DNA from: Zea mays
Taxonomy: Eukaryota > Streptophyta > Magnoliopsida > Poales > Poaceae
Assembly (NCBI RefSeq): GCF_902167145.1
Contig: NC_050105.1
Location: 117,259,898-117,323,897 of the forward strand
Length of the DNA stretch: 64,000 nt
Reading direction: 5' to 3'
A program made the position numbers and the translations under genes. The notes under the pieces are model-generated. The model did not search any database. It was not told where the DNA came from and saw only the letters and a list, made by a program, of their open reading frames with translations. Positions 10,396 through 23,000 of the stretch are shown piece after piece (position 1 is the first letter of the stretch; every line of letters begins with the position of its first letter).

Positions 10396-11673
10396 CGCGC
10401 GAGCCACTTTGAGGATGATAGCCGAGTGATGAGGTGGTGCGTCGGTTTTTGGAAATAACTGCCGGATGACCACGTGGTACGCTGGGTGCTGACTGAGCAC
10501 TTTTTGAAACGGTATCTGTAACACCCCTGGTGTTACTATAACTAAAACTTGAGCATGGCATCGTAAGCATTGGCATTGCATATGTTTGATACACCTAGAA
10601 TGCATTCACTAGGCAAAAATTTCAAACAAGTTGTATTGTTTAAGTGTTTTGCAAATAGGACCCTGGATAGGGAATTTAACCCTAAATAGGGATTAAAGGG
10701 GTAAAACCTAACCCAAGTTGAGAAAACCTAAAAGCTTTAGGGTAAAAGTCATAAAATGACCCCAAAAACAAAGTTGAATCACATTTATACCCCTAGGATA
10801 CCAGAAACCCTAATTGGAACCCTGGAAAACCCTAAAACTAAACCCTAGGGGCTTATGTGCAAAATTAGTCCATTTTGGGACTAAAGTGCAAAAACCAAGT
10901 CAAATAAATATTTTAAGTCCTTTGGTTCACAAATATGTGGACTTGAAAGCTAAACCCTAAGTTTTGGACTCATTTGCAAAAAGGACCTTGATTTTGATTT
11001 CTATGCTAAGTCTGAAATCAGGGTTATAGGCCCAACTTTGGGGCTGTGTAGCTTTCAAAATAGTGAGAATTCATGTTAGGTGACCACATCAAAGTGGAAG
11101 ACCAATCATAGGAGAACAACTTTGTTTAAGGGTTCAAGCCATGATCCTATGAGAAATTTGGAGAAAAACCCAATCAAAGATGGACTGTCAGGCTGCCTGA
11201 AGTCTGAAATACAGATTAACAGTGTTGTGAGATAAACTTTGAGCTCGATTTTGAAGGGGATCCAGTGACTTTTTGTGGGAGCACATTGTAGCAAAATGAT
11301 AGACGGATTATAGCTCTATAACTTTGCTGCAGAAAATTGGCATAGGTTTCACACAAAATCGGGAGTAAATTGAGTTCCAATTGGCTCTGTCAGTCAAGCT
11401 CTTTATTGAATTCAGAGCACTGTTCACCATCATCAGAAATATCGCGCCGTGGATCAGGATCACCCCCCCCCCCCCCCCGCCGGCGATAAGAACGCCACCG
11501 CGGCGTGACCGGTCGTCGGTGGTCGCGGTAAAGCTCCTTGGTATCGTGGCAAAAAGGTTACCGAGGTGGCGAACTCTGGTTAAACGGCGAGTGCCCTCAC
11601 CGGAAACCGCCGCGCGGAAAGCTTGCCAGCGCATCCGCAGTTCGCGCTTCTTCTCCAACTCTGGTCGACGGCC

Positions 11674-11680
11674 TATAAAT
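11674..11680 (+). promoter_or_regulatory. TATA box in Tekay 5' LTR
   Basis: TATAAAT lies within GGCCTATAAATTGAG, preceded by GC-rich sequence with CGGTCGTCGG-type motifs. It is repeated at 21183-21189 in the 3' LTR. I take it as the core promoter for the genomic transcript. Confidence 0.6.
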
Positions 11681-12795
11681 TGAGCCCCCCTCGGCTTCGC
11701 CATGTATTCTACCAGCTATTGCACCCACCTGCATCCCAAACCCCCCACCAGAGAACTTGAATTTGGGATTTCCCCCAAACCGGTTGAAGAACATCGTGAA
11801 CCCAAGCTCACCGTGGAAAGCTCTCCTTAGGTCCGATCCTGTTGTCTTTAGTCTTGTTCTAGCATCCTCATGTGCCCTTGATGCTCACCAAACCGTCCAA
11901 TTAAACTAGGAGCCCGCCAATCGATTGGAACACGAACACCTGTCCGCGTCGTTCACTGTCCTCGCGGGCAGAGCTTGGCAGATCACCAACGGTAAAATTT
12001 ATTGGGGGGAAATGGTCCTTAGGACTTGAATTTGGTGTCCACTGCTCAGAAACCCTAGCCGTTGCCCCTTTCGGTCGGTTCAGGCGCTCGCCGGAGCTCG
12101 GCGGGGCGTGAACGCCATCGTGGATGTGTCGGGTGAAGAGATAGAAAGTCAGGGGCGTTTCTGCAAACCGTCAGCGACTCAGTGAATAGTGCTACGGATC
12201 TACTTCGGGTTGTTCTGAAACACGAGGTCCTTTCTGCAAAGCTGCCAGGGCGCGGGCGCACGCGGGCGCTTTCTCCCTCTGAGTTGGGCTACTGGGCTGA
12301 AATCAGCCCAGTACTATTCATAAGCTTTTCTTTTTCTTTTATGTCCAGAGCCAAAACAATTATAGAAAACAGTAGAAAAATGATAAAATTGTGAAACCAA
12401 TTTTCTTAGGCTCCTTATTTTCCCTAGAATTTAATAAAAATAGTTTTATGATTTTTAGTGGAAATAAGAAATTTTAGGGTATTTAAAGTAGTTAAAAGTA
12501 TTAGTTATGGATTTTTAGAAAATAATTGGTAAGTCCAAAAATGCCCAAATTTTTTATGGGAACTTGAAACAATATTTAGAAGCCTTGGGTAGAGTTTGAA
12601 TTGATTTGGACCATGTTTGATAATTAAAACCCCAAACCACCCCCCTGCCCTATGAACTCCTTTACCGACTCCGGAAACCCTAAGTTCTCGGAGTTCCGTG
12701 AAGGAAAGTTGTATTCAAGACTTAGTCAATAAATTTTTATTATCTTTGCATCCTCATGAGCATCCCATGGCATCCATTCTTATACATATATGGTG

Positions 12796-12954
12796 ATGTT
12801 AGAACGTGAAGAAGAGATAGAAGTCACCGAAGACAGGACACCACCACCTTCGGATTCGCAAGCAGGCAACTACTTCTACTTCGATATTTGTGGATCCGAA
12901 CCCGAATCACCTGTAAACAAAGGCAAGCCCCGGTGCATTTGCCACCTCCCTTGA
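12796..12954 (+). CDS. Small ORF inside the Tekay LTR leader
   Basis: An ATG-initiated ORF of 52 codons starts MLEREEEIEVTED and continues with a proline/serine segment and an aromatic FYFDI patch before a Cys-containing end. The same ORF is intact in the 3' LTR near 22304-22462 with one silent and two amino-acid changes. It would lie in the long transcript leader downstream of the TATA box. It may be a leader peptide or chance. No family is recognised. Confidence 0.3.
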   Translation: MLEREEEIEVTEDRTPPPSDSQAGNYFYFDICGSEPESPVNKGKPRCICHLP

Positions 12955-14399
12955 TATTTTTAAAATCTTTCTCACTTGCTTGATGCATTAGGTGATAGGA
13001 GTTGATTGCTAAAACAATTCCTGCATTACCTTCCTTGAATTTGATTACCTTCCTTGATCACCCGTTTTACAAAAAGTTTTTGATGCTTAGCCTTGCTTTA
13101 GAAAACAAAATGTTTTGTTTTTACAAAATATGATGTGGCAAAAGTGGGTGGGATGTTTTCGAAAATAAAACTTGATGATGGATCTATCAATGGCCTTGAT
13201 AGGTTCAACATCGGAAAAGATGTACCTCTGCCAGGTACCAAACTTTGGGTTTGAAATAATTAAGTTGAGACCGGGCGGGTGACTTGCACGAGAAGAGAGT
13301 CTCGGTGTAGTGTCTCCGTCTGAGTCGATTAAGGACCTTGTCGATGTAGGCTTGATGATCGAGGACCCTTTAACTGGTCACATGCCTCGTCATGGGTAAG
13401 CCTTGCCTCGGGCAGACTAAGGCCAGAATAAGATAACACGAAATGGGCATGGAGCGGTGGCGAGAGTAGTGTGTACCCTCCGTGGCAAGAGGCTGGACGG
13501 TGGTGTATCTGTGCTCTCGGTTTGCGTGAACCTGATCTGGTCTTAAGAACCCCGGTGGCGGGTTGACATATGCAAGGGTTAAGTGCTACATATGTCGTGT
13601 GATTGGAGATCCTCAGCTGAGTATAATCGATTCGGATCGCCGTACCTTCGCGGTTATGAAGACTTGGTCACTGCCCTACACGTAGCATTCCACTAAAGAT
13701 GATGGGCTTTTGTTAAGAAATTGGCTAGTGCAGGACCAGTGATTGAACTAGGGTAGAAAGAACTCTAGTGCAGGTAATTTTACTTAACTTGACAAATAAA
13801 ATTGGATTTTTAAGGATCCACTTTAGTAAGCATTTCTGCAAAACAGAGTCTTTGATTATTGAAAAGCCTTACCTTGACTCCCATATAACCAGCATACCCT
13901 TGAGAGTCTTTTCTTTAGTCGGGTAAGACTTGCTGAGTAATTCCATACTCAGGGTTTATCCCTTCGTTGTTTTTAGGTGAGGAAGTAGCAGATTTTTGCT
14001 GCTTCTGTGCCAAGGTGGTTCCCAAAGAAGAAAAACAAGACTAAAGTGCGGGAGGACTCGGTCCTCCACATAGGATCTTTCGCTTATAACTTATCAGGAG
14101 GAGTCTGTGCCTCCCTTGGTTTGTATAATATTACTACTCAGCACTCGCCTTTTTAGTTCTGGTCTGTAATAAAATAACTTAAGCTTGCTTTTAAAATAAA
14201 TGTAATTTATGTAATCGCTTCCGCATTTCTTTATCTCCGATGTTCTGTAATGTCTGCAAGACGGGTGAAACGTTCCTGGTAAGGTAAGGAAAGATACCGA
14301 ACTTGTCAAGTGACTTAGGAACATCTACAGGGTGTCTGATGTCTGTTAGACAAGGACAACTGTAGGTGGGCCTAATTACTTGGGAGGTTCCGTCACAGC

Positions 14400-14411
14400 T
14401 GGTATCGGAGC
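14400..14411 (+). promoter_or_regulatory. Primer binding site (tRNA-iMet type)
   Basis: TGGTATCGGAGC begins two bases after the 5' LTR. It differs at one base from the usual TGGTATCAGAGC complement of the plant initiator methionine tRNA 3' end. Confidence 0.85.
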
Positions 14412-14633
14412 GTAGCCCTTCTTTGCAGATATTATGAGGCATCTTCAAAAGGATTTTCAAAAGTCTTACCTAAAAACTTTTTTCTCTTCTTACCTAAGTA
14501 TTCTGAAGAGTCTATCTTAAAGACCAGATAGGAAGAGTGCAATGTATAGAAGGTTGAATCGACTAAGGTTGATTCTGTACTTATACATGCATCATGCTAA
14601 GCACTATATTAATAACATTTTCCCCTTAGAAAG

Positions 14634-15218
14634 ATGCCGCCACGCACAAGGCTAACGGCACGCAAGTCAACGGGACCAATTGGAGTGCCTCGGCATCAAC
14701 TGGCCCCTCGACATGAAAGTAGCAGCAGTGGAAGTAATGACCCCATAGGAGATCTTGAAGCCCGTGTGAGTCGACTTCAAGCGGCGCTTCAACACAGGAC
14801 CGATGCTTGGGTCGCAGACGGAGATAGAATCAATGAACTAAGAAGGGACATCCGTCACCTACAGGATCAGCTTGCTGATCGAGACTTAGCACTTGACTGG
14901 GCCGTACAGTCTCGTTTGCTAGCATGTGCTAAGGAAGCAAGGGCTTAGGCCCGAATTAAAGAACTTAGCTCAACTGTCGACAACCTGCAGGTCTACTGCA
15001 ATACGTTGCATGAGGAAGTCCATGTGCTATACTCACAATTACACCCTAGTGTGCCTGCACACCCTGCTGAGGCGGAAGCCGAACCATCTCACGTTGCGGG
15101 ACGCGCGCTGGGTGGGGAGTTAGACCTTTTTGAGCCCCCTCCTTCTTTGAGGTTGGTTGACGTCTGGACTCCCACACCTGACGATGAGGCCGCCAAGAGT
15201 AATGGAAAGCAGGATTAA
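14634..15218 (+). pseudogene. Upstream small ORF of Tekay, one nonsense codon
   Basis: A frame open for 194 codons runs from ATG 14634 to a stop at 15218, broken only by TAG at 14946-14948. It lies between the primer site and gag, in the same sense but a different frame from gag-pol. The predicted protein starts with a basic, serine-rich segment. It continues with a heptad-like stretch rich in L, R, D and Q (LEARVSRLQAALQHR) and ends with an acidic tail. A coiled coil is likely. No enzyme motif is present. The stop could derive from CAG by one C-to-T change. Its length and the single lesion suggest a real accessory protein of this lineage rather than a random ORF. The function is unknown. Confidence 0.5.
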
Positions 15219-15349
15219 TGGTGTAATAGAAGTAGAGTAGTGTATTGTAGGGTGTACTGTTGTATAATAGGTTGAACTTTTGTATAATGGGTAATGTATC
15301 CTGTTATGTAATATCGAGTCTGTATCATTACTTTTTATAGTAATGTAAA

Positions 15350-18300
15350 ATGGAAGGTTTCTCTGGCACATTATGTTTACTTCAGATGTTTTTGCCACAG
15401 ATGCCGACCAGGACTCGAGGACAGGACGCAGCAGGAACTTCTGGGGGAAGGGATGTTACCCCAAACCCACCTCCGATTCCTCCCACTTTAGCCGAGGCGA
15501 TTGCCGCCTTGGTGAATGCCACCGCAGACAATACCCGCTTCCTTAGGGAAATGGCGGGTCAGCAGCAATTCCAGCAGCAGGCAGGAAGGGGTTTTCAGCA
15601 AGGCCCCCGCGAAACTACTTATTTGGATTTCTCGGAAACCCGTCCACCCCTATTCGTCAAAGTTGAAGATCCACTAGAAGCTGATGAGTGGATACGGGTT
15701 ATTGAACAAAAGTTTGGTCTTCTCCGTTGTTCAGAGACGCAGAAGCCGTTATTTGCAGCACAACAACTACGTGGTCCTGCCAGTACCTGGTGGGGAAATT
15801 TTGTGGCTATTCAACCTGTCAACCATCAAGTCACCTGGGAAGAGTTTAAAGCAGCCTTCCGTGAGCACTACATACCCGAAGGAGTGCTGCATATGAAACA
15901 AGAGGAATTTATGAAGTTAAAACAAGGAGGAGATACCATCAATCAGTATCTCAACAAGTTTAATCACCTGTCGCAGTATGCCATTGACCAGGTGAATACT
16001 GATTTAAAGAAGAAGAACTGTTTTATGCGGGGTTTAAATGATCGGCTACAGAGAAAGATGGCCACATGCATAGATCTCACGTATGGAAAGGCTGTCAGCA
16101 CAGCCTTATCTGTTGAAGCAAAATACACAAGTTCTAGGAAGAATAAGGGATTCGGTGGTGAGAGGCCTAATCAGGGCCAGGCGAAGAAGCAACGGTTTGT
16201 GATCCGGCCTTCAAGCCAAAATCACACTTTTTCTCGTCCACCCTCATTCCCTTTCAAACAGCCAATCATTATTCGCCCCAACAATACCCCCACTACCCCA
16301 AATCAGCTGGGTGCCCCAGGCACTCGATTCCCTGCCTTGCCTAGTTCTTCAACTGGGTGTTTTAATTGCGGCAAGTCGGGACATTTCATCAAAGACTGCC
16401 CATATCCTAAGCAAAATCAATCAAATGCTCCGCAAGGATCTGGGAGATCAGCTCAGCCCAAAGGAAATACTGTGGGGAAAAATACAAAGAAGACGGGGCG
16501 TGTATATTACACCCAAGTGGCCACTACACCGGAAGGAGAGCCAGTGATGATGGGTACGTTTCCCGTGGCCAGTCACCCAGCAATTATTCTTTTTGATTCT
16601 GGTGCTTCGCATACATTCATTAGCAAGAAATTTGTGGAGCAACATCACATTGCATGCCATGAATCAAAAGAGGGATTTAAAATTCATTCACCTGGGGGAC
16701 ACATTTTTACTAGAGAAGTGGCCTATGAAGTGCCAGTAACAATGGCCGGACGGAACTTTCCTGCTAACATGATTGTTCTGAAAGGCCAGGATATAGATGT
16801 AATTTTGGGTATGAATTGGTTAACCCAACACAAGGCAATTCTCAACACTGAACTCAGAACCGTCAGGTTGAGCTATAATCAAGAAGAGATTCTTTTGTCT
16901 CTCCCCGTAACCAATCCAGCCAAAGCTTCTGGTAGAATATATGAAGCCATTGTACCGGAGATCAAGAACATTCCGGTAGTATGTGAGTTTCCAGATGTAT
17001 TTCCGGAAGATTTGCCTGGACTGCCCCCTGAAAGAGATGTAGAATTCGTGATTGAGCTAAAGCCCGGTACGGCTCCCATCTCCCGAAGATCGTACCGTAT
17101 GCCCCCTAATGAGTTGGCGGAATTGAAGATTCAATTACAAGATCTACTGAATAAGGGATTCATCCGGCCAAGCTCGTCCCCATGGGGTTGTCCCGCCATT
17201 TTTGTTAAGAAGAAGGATCAAACCTTGCGAATGTGCGTGGATTATCGACCCCTGAATGAGGTCACCATCAAGAATAAGTACCCTCTTCCAAGGATCGACA
17301 TCTTATTTGATCAACTGACTGGGGCAAGGGTATTTTCCAAAATTGATCTCAGGTCGGGCTATCACCAAATCCGTATTCGGCCCGAGGATATACCGAAGAC
17401 CGCGTTTACTACGCGGTATGGATTGTTTGAATACCTGGTAATGTCTTTCGGGCTCACAAATGCTCCTGCCCACTTCACCTATTTGATGAACTCGGTGTTC
17501 ATGCCCGAGTTGGACAAGTTCGTGGTAGTCTTCATCGACGATATCTTGATATATTCTAAAAATGAAGAGGACCATGCTCAGCATCTACGGATTGTATTGA
17601 CGCGCCTGAGGGAACATCAGCTATATGCCAAGTTCAACAAGTGCGCGTTCTGGCTGGAGGAAATTCAATTTTTGGGGCACGTGTTATCGGCTAAAGGAAT
17701 TGCGGTAGATCCTAGCAAGGTCAAAGATATTCTGGAATGGAAACCCCCAACCACTGTTCACCAAGTCCGGAGTTTTCTTGGACTAGCTGGGTATTATCGC
17801 AGATTCATACCGGATTTTTCTAAGCTTGTGAAGCCAATCACAAGTTTATTGAAGAATGACATTAAGTTCAATTGGTCTTCTAAGTGTAATGAAGCCTTTG
17901 AGCAATTGAAGACATTATTAACCACTGCTCCGGTATTGGCTCAACCGGACATCACTAAGCCTTTTGATGTATATTGTGATGCATCTGGCAGTGGGCTCGG
18001 CTGTGTACTGATGCAAGAGGGCCGAGTAATTGCGTATGCTTCAAGGCAGTTGCGCCGACATGAGGAGCATTACCCAACTCATGATCTGGAGCTAGCTGCT
18101 GTGGTTCATGCCCTGAAAATATGGCGTCACTATCTGCTGGGAAATATCTGTCACATATATACAGATCATAAAAGTTTGAAGTACATCTTCACCCAGTCAG
18201 AGTTAAATATGAGGCAAAGACGATGGCTTGAGCTTATTAAAGACTATGAACTGGAGATCCATTATCACCCAGGCAAGGCCAATGTGGTGGCAGATGCACT

Positions 18301-19870
18301 GAGTCGTAAGACTTCCTGCCACTGTCTTATGGCGAAGACCTCCGAGAACACTTTGTGTCAAGAGATGGAGAAGCTAAACCTGGGGATAATCCAACAAGGG
18401 ACTCTGAATCAGCTAAAGCTTGAGTCAATCATTTTGCAAAGGATAATTGATGCTCAAAAAGATAATCTGGGTATGAAGCACATACGAGAGAAGATAAGGG
18501 CTGGAGTAGCCAAATGTTTCAAGGAAGACGATCAAGGTGTGATATGGTTTAAAAACCGCATAGTAGTGCCAAAGAACGAAGAACTCCGCCAGCAAATTCT
18601 TGATGAAGCACATCTTAGTCGTTATTCTATTCATCCCGGAAGCACTAAGATGTACCAAGACTTAAAGCAACATTACTGGTGGACAAAGATGAAGATCGAA
18701 ATTGCACGCTATGTGGCTAAGTGTGACACTTGCAGACGTGTCAAGGCCATACACATGAAAACTGCTGGTCCATTACAGTCGCTACCAATACCAACATGGA
18801 AATGGGGAGACATCAGTATGGACTTTATTGTGGGATTGCCCAGGACTGCAAAAGGATATGACTCTATTTGGGTTATCATTGATCGACTTACCAAGATCGC
18901 CCACTTCCTCCCTATCAAAGTAAAATATCCCGTCATTACCTATGCGGAGTTGTACATCGCCCGTATTTTCAGTTTGCATGGTGTCCCAAAGACTATAGTG
19001 CCGGATCGTGGACCACAATTTGTATCCAAATTCTGGGAAGAACTTCATAAATCCCTGGGTACTAAGTTACTCCACAGTTCGGCCTATCATCCTCAAACCA
19101 GTGGACAGACTGAGAGAGTGAACCAAATACTTGAAGATATGCTGCGGGCATGTGTTCTGGACTTCTCACAGAAATGGGATGAATGTTTGCCTTTGGCGGA
19201 GTTTTCATATAATAATAGCTATCAAGAAAGTATCAAGATGGCACCCTTTGAAGCTTTATATGGACGTCGATGTCGTACTCCGCTAAATTGGTCTGAACCT
19301 GGTGAAAGGTGCTTCTTTAGGCCTGATATGGTGAAAGAGGCCGAGGATAAGGTTCAGAAAATTATTTATAATATGAAGAAGGCACAAGCTCGTCAGAAGA
19401 GTTATGCAGACACACGGCGAATGCCCTTATATTTCCTGGAAGGAGACTATGTTTACCTGAAAGTCTCACCAATGAAAGGTGTATCACGTTTTGGGGTTAA
19501 AGGGAAGCTTGCACCCAGGTACATTGGTCCATTCCTGGTACTTGAGCAATGTGGACCAGTGGCATACCGACTCCAACTACCCGAAACCTTGTCTGCTGTG
19601 CATAATGTGTTCCATGTGTCACAATTGAAGAAGTGTCTTCGGGTTCCCGATCGAACCATTGAAGTAACGGATGTTGTCCTTGAACCAGACTTGACATATT
19701 CCGAGCACCCTATTCGAGTCTTGGATCAAAAGGACAGGGTTACCCGGAGAAAAACTCTCAAGTTTTATAAGATACTGTGGAACCAGCATTCTGAAGATGA
19801 AGCTACTTGGGAAACTCAAGACTTCTTGAATAAGAATTTCCCAGGCTTTCTAGCCTCATGTAATTTGTAA
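15350..19870 (+). CDS. Tekay-like gag-pol polyprotein with chromodomain
   Basis: This is one open frame of 1506 codons from the first ATG; ATGs at 15386 and 15401 are equally plausible starts. The order is gag (retrotransposon gag domain about residues 90-260), a zinc knuckle [14 protein letters not shown] near 337, and aspartic protease FDSGASHTF near 412. Reverse transcriptase follows with FIDD near 728, then RNase H starting [10 protein letters not shown] near 872. The integrase has a zinc-binding H-H-C-C region near 1087-1130 and the catalytic D, D and E in [12 protein letters not shown] and QTERVNQ. A C-terminal chromodomain follows around 1445-1500. Chromodomains of chromoviruses direct integration to marked chromatin. 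No stop or frameshift is present and the key residues are in place, so the protein looks functional. Gag and Pol appear to be made as one chain. Confidence 0.93.
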   Translation: MEGFSGTLCLLQMFLPQMPTRTRGQDAAGTSGGRDVTPNPPPIPPTLAEAIAALVNATADNTRFLREMAGQQQFQQQAGRGFQQGPRETTYLDFSETRPPLFVKVEDPLEADEWIRVIEQKFGLLRCSETQKPLFAAQQLRGPASTWWGNFVAIQPVNHQVTWEEFKAAFREHYIPEGVLHMKQEEFMKLKQGGDTINQYLNKFNHLSQYAIDQVNTDLKKKNCFMRGLNDRLQRKMATCIDLTYGKAVSTALSVEAKYTSSRKNKGFGGERPNQGQAKKQRFVIRPSSQNHTFSRPPSFPFKQPIIIRPNNTPTTPNQLGAPGTRFPALPSSSTGCFNCGKSGHFIKDCPYPKQNQSNAPQGSGRSAQPKGNTVGKNTKKTGRVYYTQVATTPEGEPVMMGTFPVASHPAIILFDSGASHTFISKKFVEQHHIACHESKEGFKIHSPGGHIFTREVAYEVPVTMAGRNFPANMIVLKGQDIDVILGMNWLTQHKAILNTELRTVRLSYNQEEILLSLPVTNPAKASGRIYEAIVPEIKNIPVVCEFPDVFPEDLPGLPPERDVEFVIELKPGTAPISRRSYRMPPNELAELKIQLQDLLNKGFIRPSSSPWGCPAIFVKKKDQTLRMCVDYRPLNEVTIKNKYPLPRIDILFDQLTGARVFSKIDLRSGYHQIRIRPEDIPKTAFTTRYGLFEYLVMSFGLTNAPAHFTYLMNSVFMPELDKFVVVFIDDILIYSKNEEDHAQHLRIVLTRLREHQLYAKFNKCAFWLEEIQFLGHVLSAKGIAVDPSKVKDILEWKPPTTVHQVRSFLGLAGYYRRFIPDFSKLVKPITSLLKNDIKFNWSSKCNEAFEQLKTLLTTAPVLAQPDITKPFDVYCDASGSGLGCVLMQEGRVIAYASRQLRRHEEHYPTHDLELAAVVHALKIWRHYLLGNICHIYTDHKSLKYIFTQSELNMRQRRWLELIKDYELEIHYHPGKANVVADALSRKTSCHCLMAKTSENTLCQEMEKLNLGIIQQGTLNQLKLESIILQRIIDAQKDNLGMKHIREKIRAGVAKCFKEDDQGVIWFKNRIVVPKNEELRQQILDEAHLSRYSIHPGSTKMYQDLKQHYWWTKMKIEIARYVAKCDTCRRVKAIHMKTAGPLQSLPIPTWKWGDISMDFIVGLPRTAKGYDSIWVIIDRLTKIAHFLPIKVKYPVITYAELYIARIFSLHGVPKTIVPDRGPQFVSKFWEELHKSLGTKLLHSSAYHPQTSGQTERVNQILEDMLRACVLDFSQKWDECLPLAEFSYNNSYQESIKMAPFEALYGRRCRTPLNWSEPGERCFFRPDMVKEAEDKVQKIIYNMKKAQARQKSYADTRRMPLYFLEGDYVYLKVSPMKGVSRFGVKGKLAPRYIGPFLVLEQCGPVAYRLQLPETLSAVHNVFHVSQLKKCLRVPDRTIEVTDVVLEPDLTYSEHPIRVLDQKDRVTRRKTLKFYKILWNQHSEDEATWETQDFLNKNFPGFLASCNL

Positions 19871-20009
19871 AGTGTATATAGTTATTGCAATAAAGGAATG
19901 AACCCCCACACCACCCCTGCCTTGTACCAAAAATAAGGAAATAAAAGTATTCCGCGTTTCCTTTTCCATTACTTACCCTAGGACTTTTAATCTCGGGACA
20001 AGATTCTTT

Positions 20010-20023
20010 TATGGGGGGAAGGA
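20010..20023 (+). promoter_or_regulatory. Tekay polypurine tract
   Basis: TATGGGGGGAAGGA lies directly before the 3' LTR and is the expected plus-strand primer. Confidence 0.85.
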
Positions 20024-23000
20024 TGTAACACCCCTGGTGTTAATATAACTAAAACTTGAGCATGGCATCGTAAGCATTGGCATTGCATATGTTTGATACA
20101 CCTAGAATGCATTCACTAGGCAAAAATTTCAAACAAGTTATATTGTTTAAGTGTTTTCAAAATAGGACCCTGGATAGGGAATTTAACCCTAAATAGGGAT
20201 TAAAGGGGTAAAACCTAACCCAAGTTGAGAAAACCTAAAAGCATTAGGGTAAAAGTCATAAAATGACCCCAAAAACAAAGTTGAATCACATTTATACCCC
20301 TAGGATACCAAAAACCCTAATTGGAACCCTGGAAAACCCTAAAACTAAACCCTAGGGGCTTATGTGCAAAATTAGTCCATTTTGGGACTAAAGTGCAAAA
20401 ACCAAGTCAAATAAATATTTTAAGTCCTTTGGTTCACAAATATGTGGACTTGAAAGCTAAACCCTAAGTTTTGGACTCATTTGCAAAAAGGACCTTGATT
20501 TTGATTTCTATGCTAAGTCTGAAATCAGGGTTATAGGCCCAACTTTGGGGCTGTGTAGCTTTCAAAATAGTGAGAATTCATGTTAGGTGACCACATCAAA
20601 GTTGAAGACCAATCATAGGAGAACAACTTTGTTTAAGGGTTCAAGCCATGATCCTATGAGAAATTTGGAGAAAAACCCAATCAAAGATGGACTGTCAGGC
20701 TGCCTGAAGTCTGAAATACAGATTAACAGTGTTGTGAGATAAACTTTGAGCTCGATTTTGAAGGGGATCCAGTGACTTTTTGTGGGAGCACATTGTAGCA
20801 AAATGATAGACAGATTATATCTCTATAACTTTGCTGCAGAAAATTGGCATAGGTTTCACACAAAATCGGGAGTAAATTGAGTTCCAATTGGCTCTGTCAG
20901 TCAAGCTCTTTATTGAATTCAGAGCACTGTTCACCATCATCAGAAATATCGCGCCGTGGATCAGGATCACCCCCCCCCCCCCCGCCGGCGATAAGAACGC
21001 CACCGCGGCGTGACCGGTCATCGGTGGTCGCGGTAAAGCTACTTGGTATCGTGGCAAAAAGGTTACCGAGGTGGCGAACTCTGGTTAAACGGCGACCCCG
21101 TGCCCTCACCGGAAACCGCCGCGCGGACAGCTTGCCAGCGCATCCGCAGTTCGCGCTTCTTCTCCAACTCCGGTCGACGGCCTATAAATTGAGCCCCCCC
21201 TCGGCTTCGCCATGTATTCTACCAGCTATTGCACCCACCTGCATCCCAAACCCCCCACCAGAGAACTTGAATTTGGGATTTCCCCCAAACCGGTTGAAGA
21301 ACACCGTGAACCCAAGCTCACCGTGGAAAGCTCTCCTCAGGTCCGATCCTGTTGTCTTTAGTCTTGTTCTAGCATCCTCATGTGCCCTTGATGCTCACCA
21401 AACCGTCCAATTAAACTAGGAGCCTGCCAATCGATTGGAACACGAACACCTGTCCGCGCCGTTCACTGTCCTCGCGGGCAGAGCTTGGCAGATCACCAAC
21501 GGTAAAATTTATTGGGGGGAAATGGTCCTTAGGACTTGAATTTGGTGTCCGTTGCTCAGAAACCCTAGCCGTTGCCCCTTTCGGCCGGTTCAGGCGCTTG
21601 CCGGAGCTCGGCGGGGCGTGAACGCCGTCGTGGATGTGTCGGGTGAAGAGATAGAAAGTCAGGGGCGTTTCTGCAAACCGTCAGCGACTTAGTGAATAGT
21701 GCTACGGATCTACTTCGGGTTGTTCTGAAACACGAGGCCCTTTCTGCAAAGCTGCCAGGGCGCGGGCGCACGCGGGCGCTTTCTCCCTCTGAGTTGGGCT
21801 ACTGGGCTGAAATCAGCCGAGTACTATTCATAAGCTTTTCTTTTTCTTTTATGTCCAGAGCCAAAACAATTATAGAAAACAGTAGAAAAATGATAAAATT
21901 GTGAAACCAATTTTCTTAGGCTCCTTATTTTCCCTAGAATTTAATAAAAATAGTTTTATGATTTTTAGTGGAAATAAGAAATTTTAGGGTATTTAAAGTA
22001 GTTAAAAGTATTAGTTATGGATTTTTAGAAAATAATTGGTAAGTCCAAAAATGCCCAAATTTTTTATGGGAACTTGAAACAATATTTAGAAGCCTTGGGT
22101 AGAGTTTGAATTGATTTGGACCATGTTTGATAATTAAAACCCCAAACCACCCCCCCTGCCCTATGAACTCCTTTACCGACTCCGGAAACCCTAAGTTCTC
22201 GGAGTTCCGTGAAGGAAAGTTGTATTCAAGACTTAGTCAATAAATTTTTATTATCTTTGCATCCTCATGAGCATCCCATGGCATCCATTCTTATACATAT
22301 ATGGTGATGTTAGAACGTGAAGAAGAGATAGAAGTCACCGAAGACAGGACACCACCACCTTCGGATTCACAAGCAGGCAACTGCTTCTACTTCGATATTT
22401 GTGGATCCGAACCCGAATCACCTGTAAACGAAGGCAAGCCCCGGTGCATTTGCCACCTCCCTTGATATTTTTAAAATCTTTCTCACTTGCTTGATGCATT
22501 AGGTGATAGGAGTTGATTGCTAAAACAATTCCTGCATTACCTTCCTTGAATTTGATTACCTTCCTTGATCACCCGTTTTACAAAAAGTTTTTGATGCTTA
22601 GCCTTGCTTTAGAAAACAAAATGTTTTGTTTTTACAAAATATGATGTGGCAAAAGTGGGTGGGATGTTTTCGAAAATAAAACTTGATGATGGATCTATCA
22701 AAGGCCTTGATAGGTTCAACATCGGAAAAGATGTACCTCTGCCAGGTACCAAACTTTGGGTTTGAAATAATTAAGTTGAGACCGGGCGGGTGACTTGCAC
22801 GAGAAGAGAGTCTCGGTGTAGTGTCTCCGTCTGAGTCGATTAAGGACCTTGTCGATGTAGGCTTGATGATCGAGGACCCTTTAATTGGTCACATGCCTCG
22901 TCATGGGTAAGCCTTGCCTCGGGCAGACTAAGGCCAGAATAAGATAACACGAAATGGGCGTGGAGCGGTGGCGAGAGTAGCGTGTACCCTCCGTGGCAAG

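Larger units (their letters stand above)
10517..14397 (+). repeat. Tekay-like 5' LTR
   Basis: This is the 3881-bp left copy. It contains a C-run near 11463-11478, a TATA box at 11674-11680, and many degenerate CCCTAAA-like phrases near 10675-10860. Transcription from the TATA box would leave about 2.7 kb of R/U5 within the LTR, an unusually long leader that is typical of this clade. A short ORF sits at 12796-12954. Confidence 0.92.

Noticed and set aside
10675..10860. CCCTAAA-like phrases suggesting telomeric repeats
   Set aside because: They are degenerate, irregularly spaced and present in both Tekay LTR copies, so they belong to the LTR.
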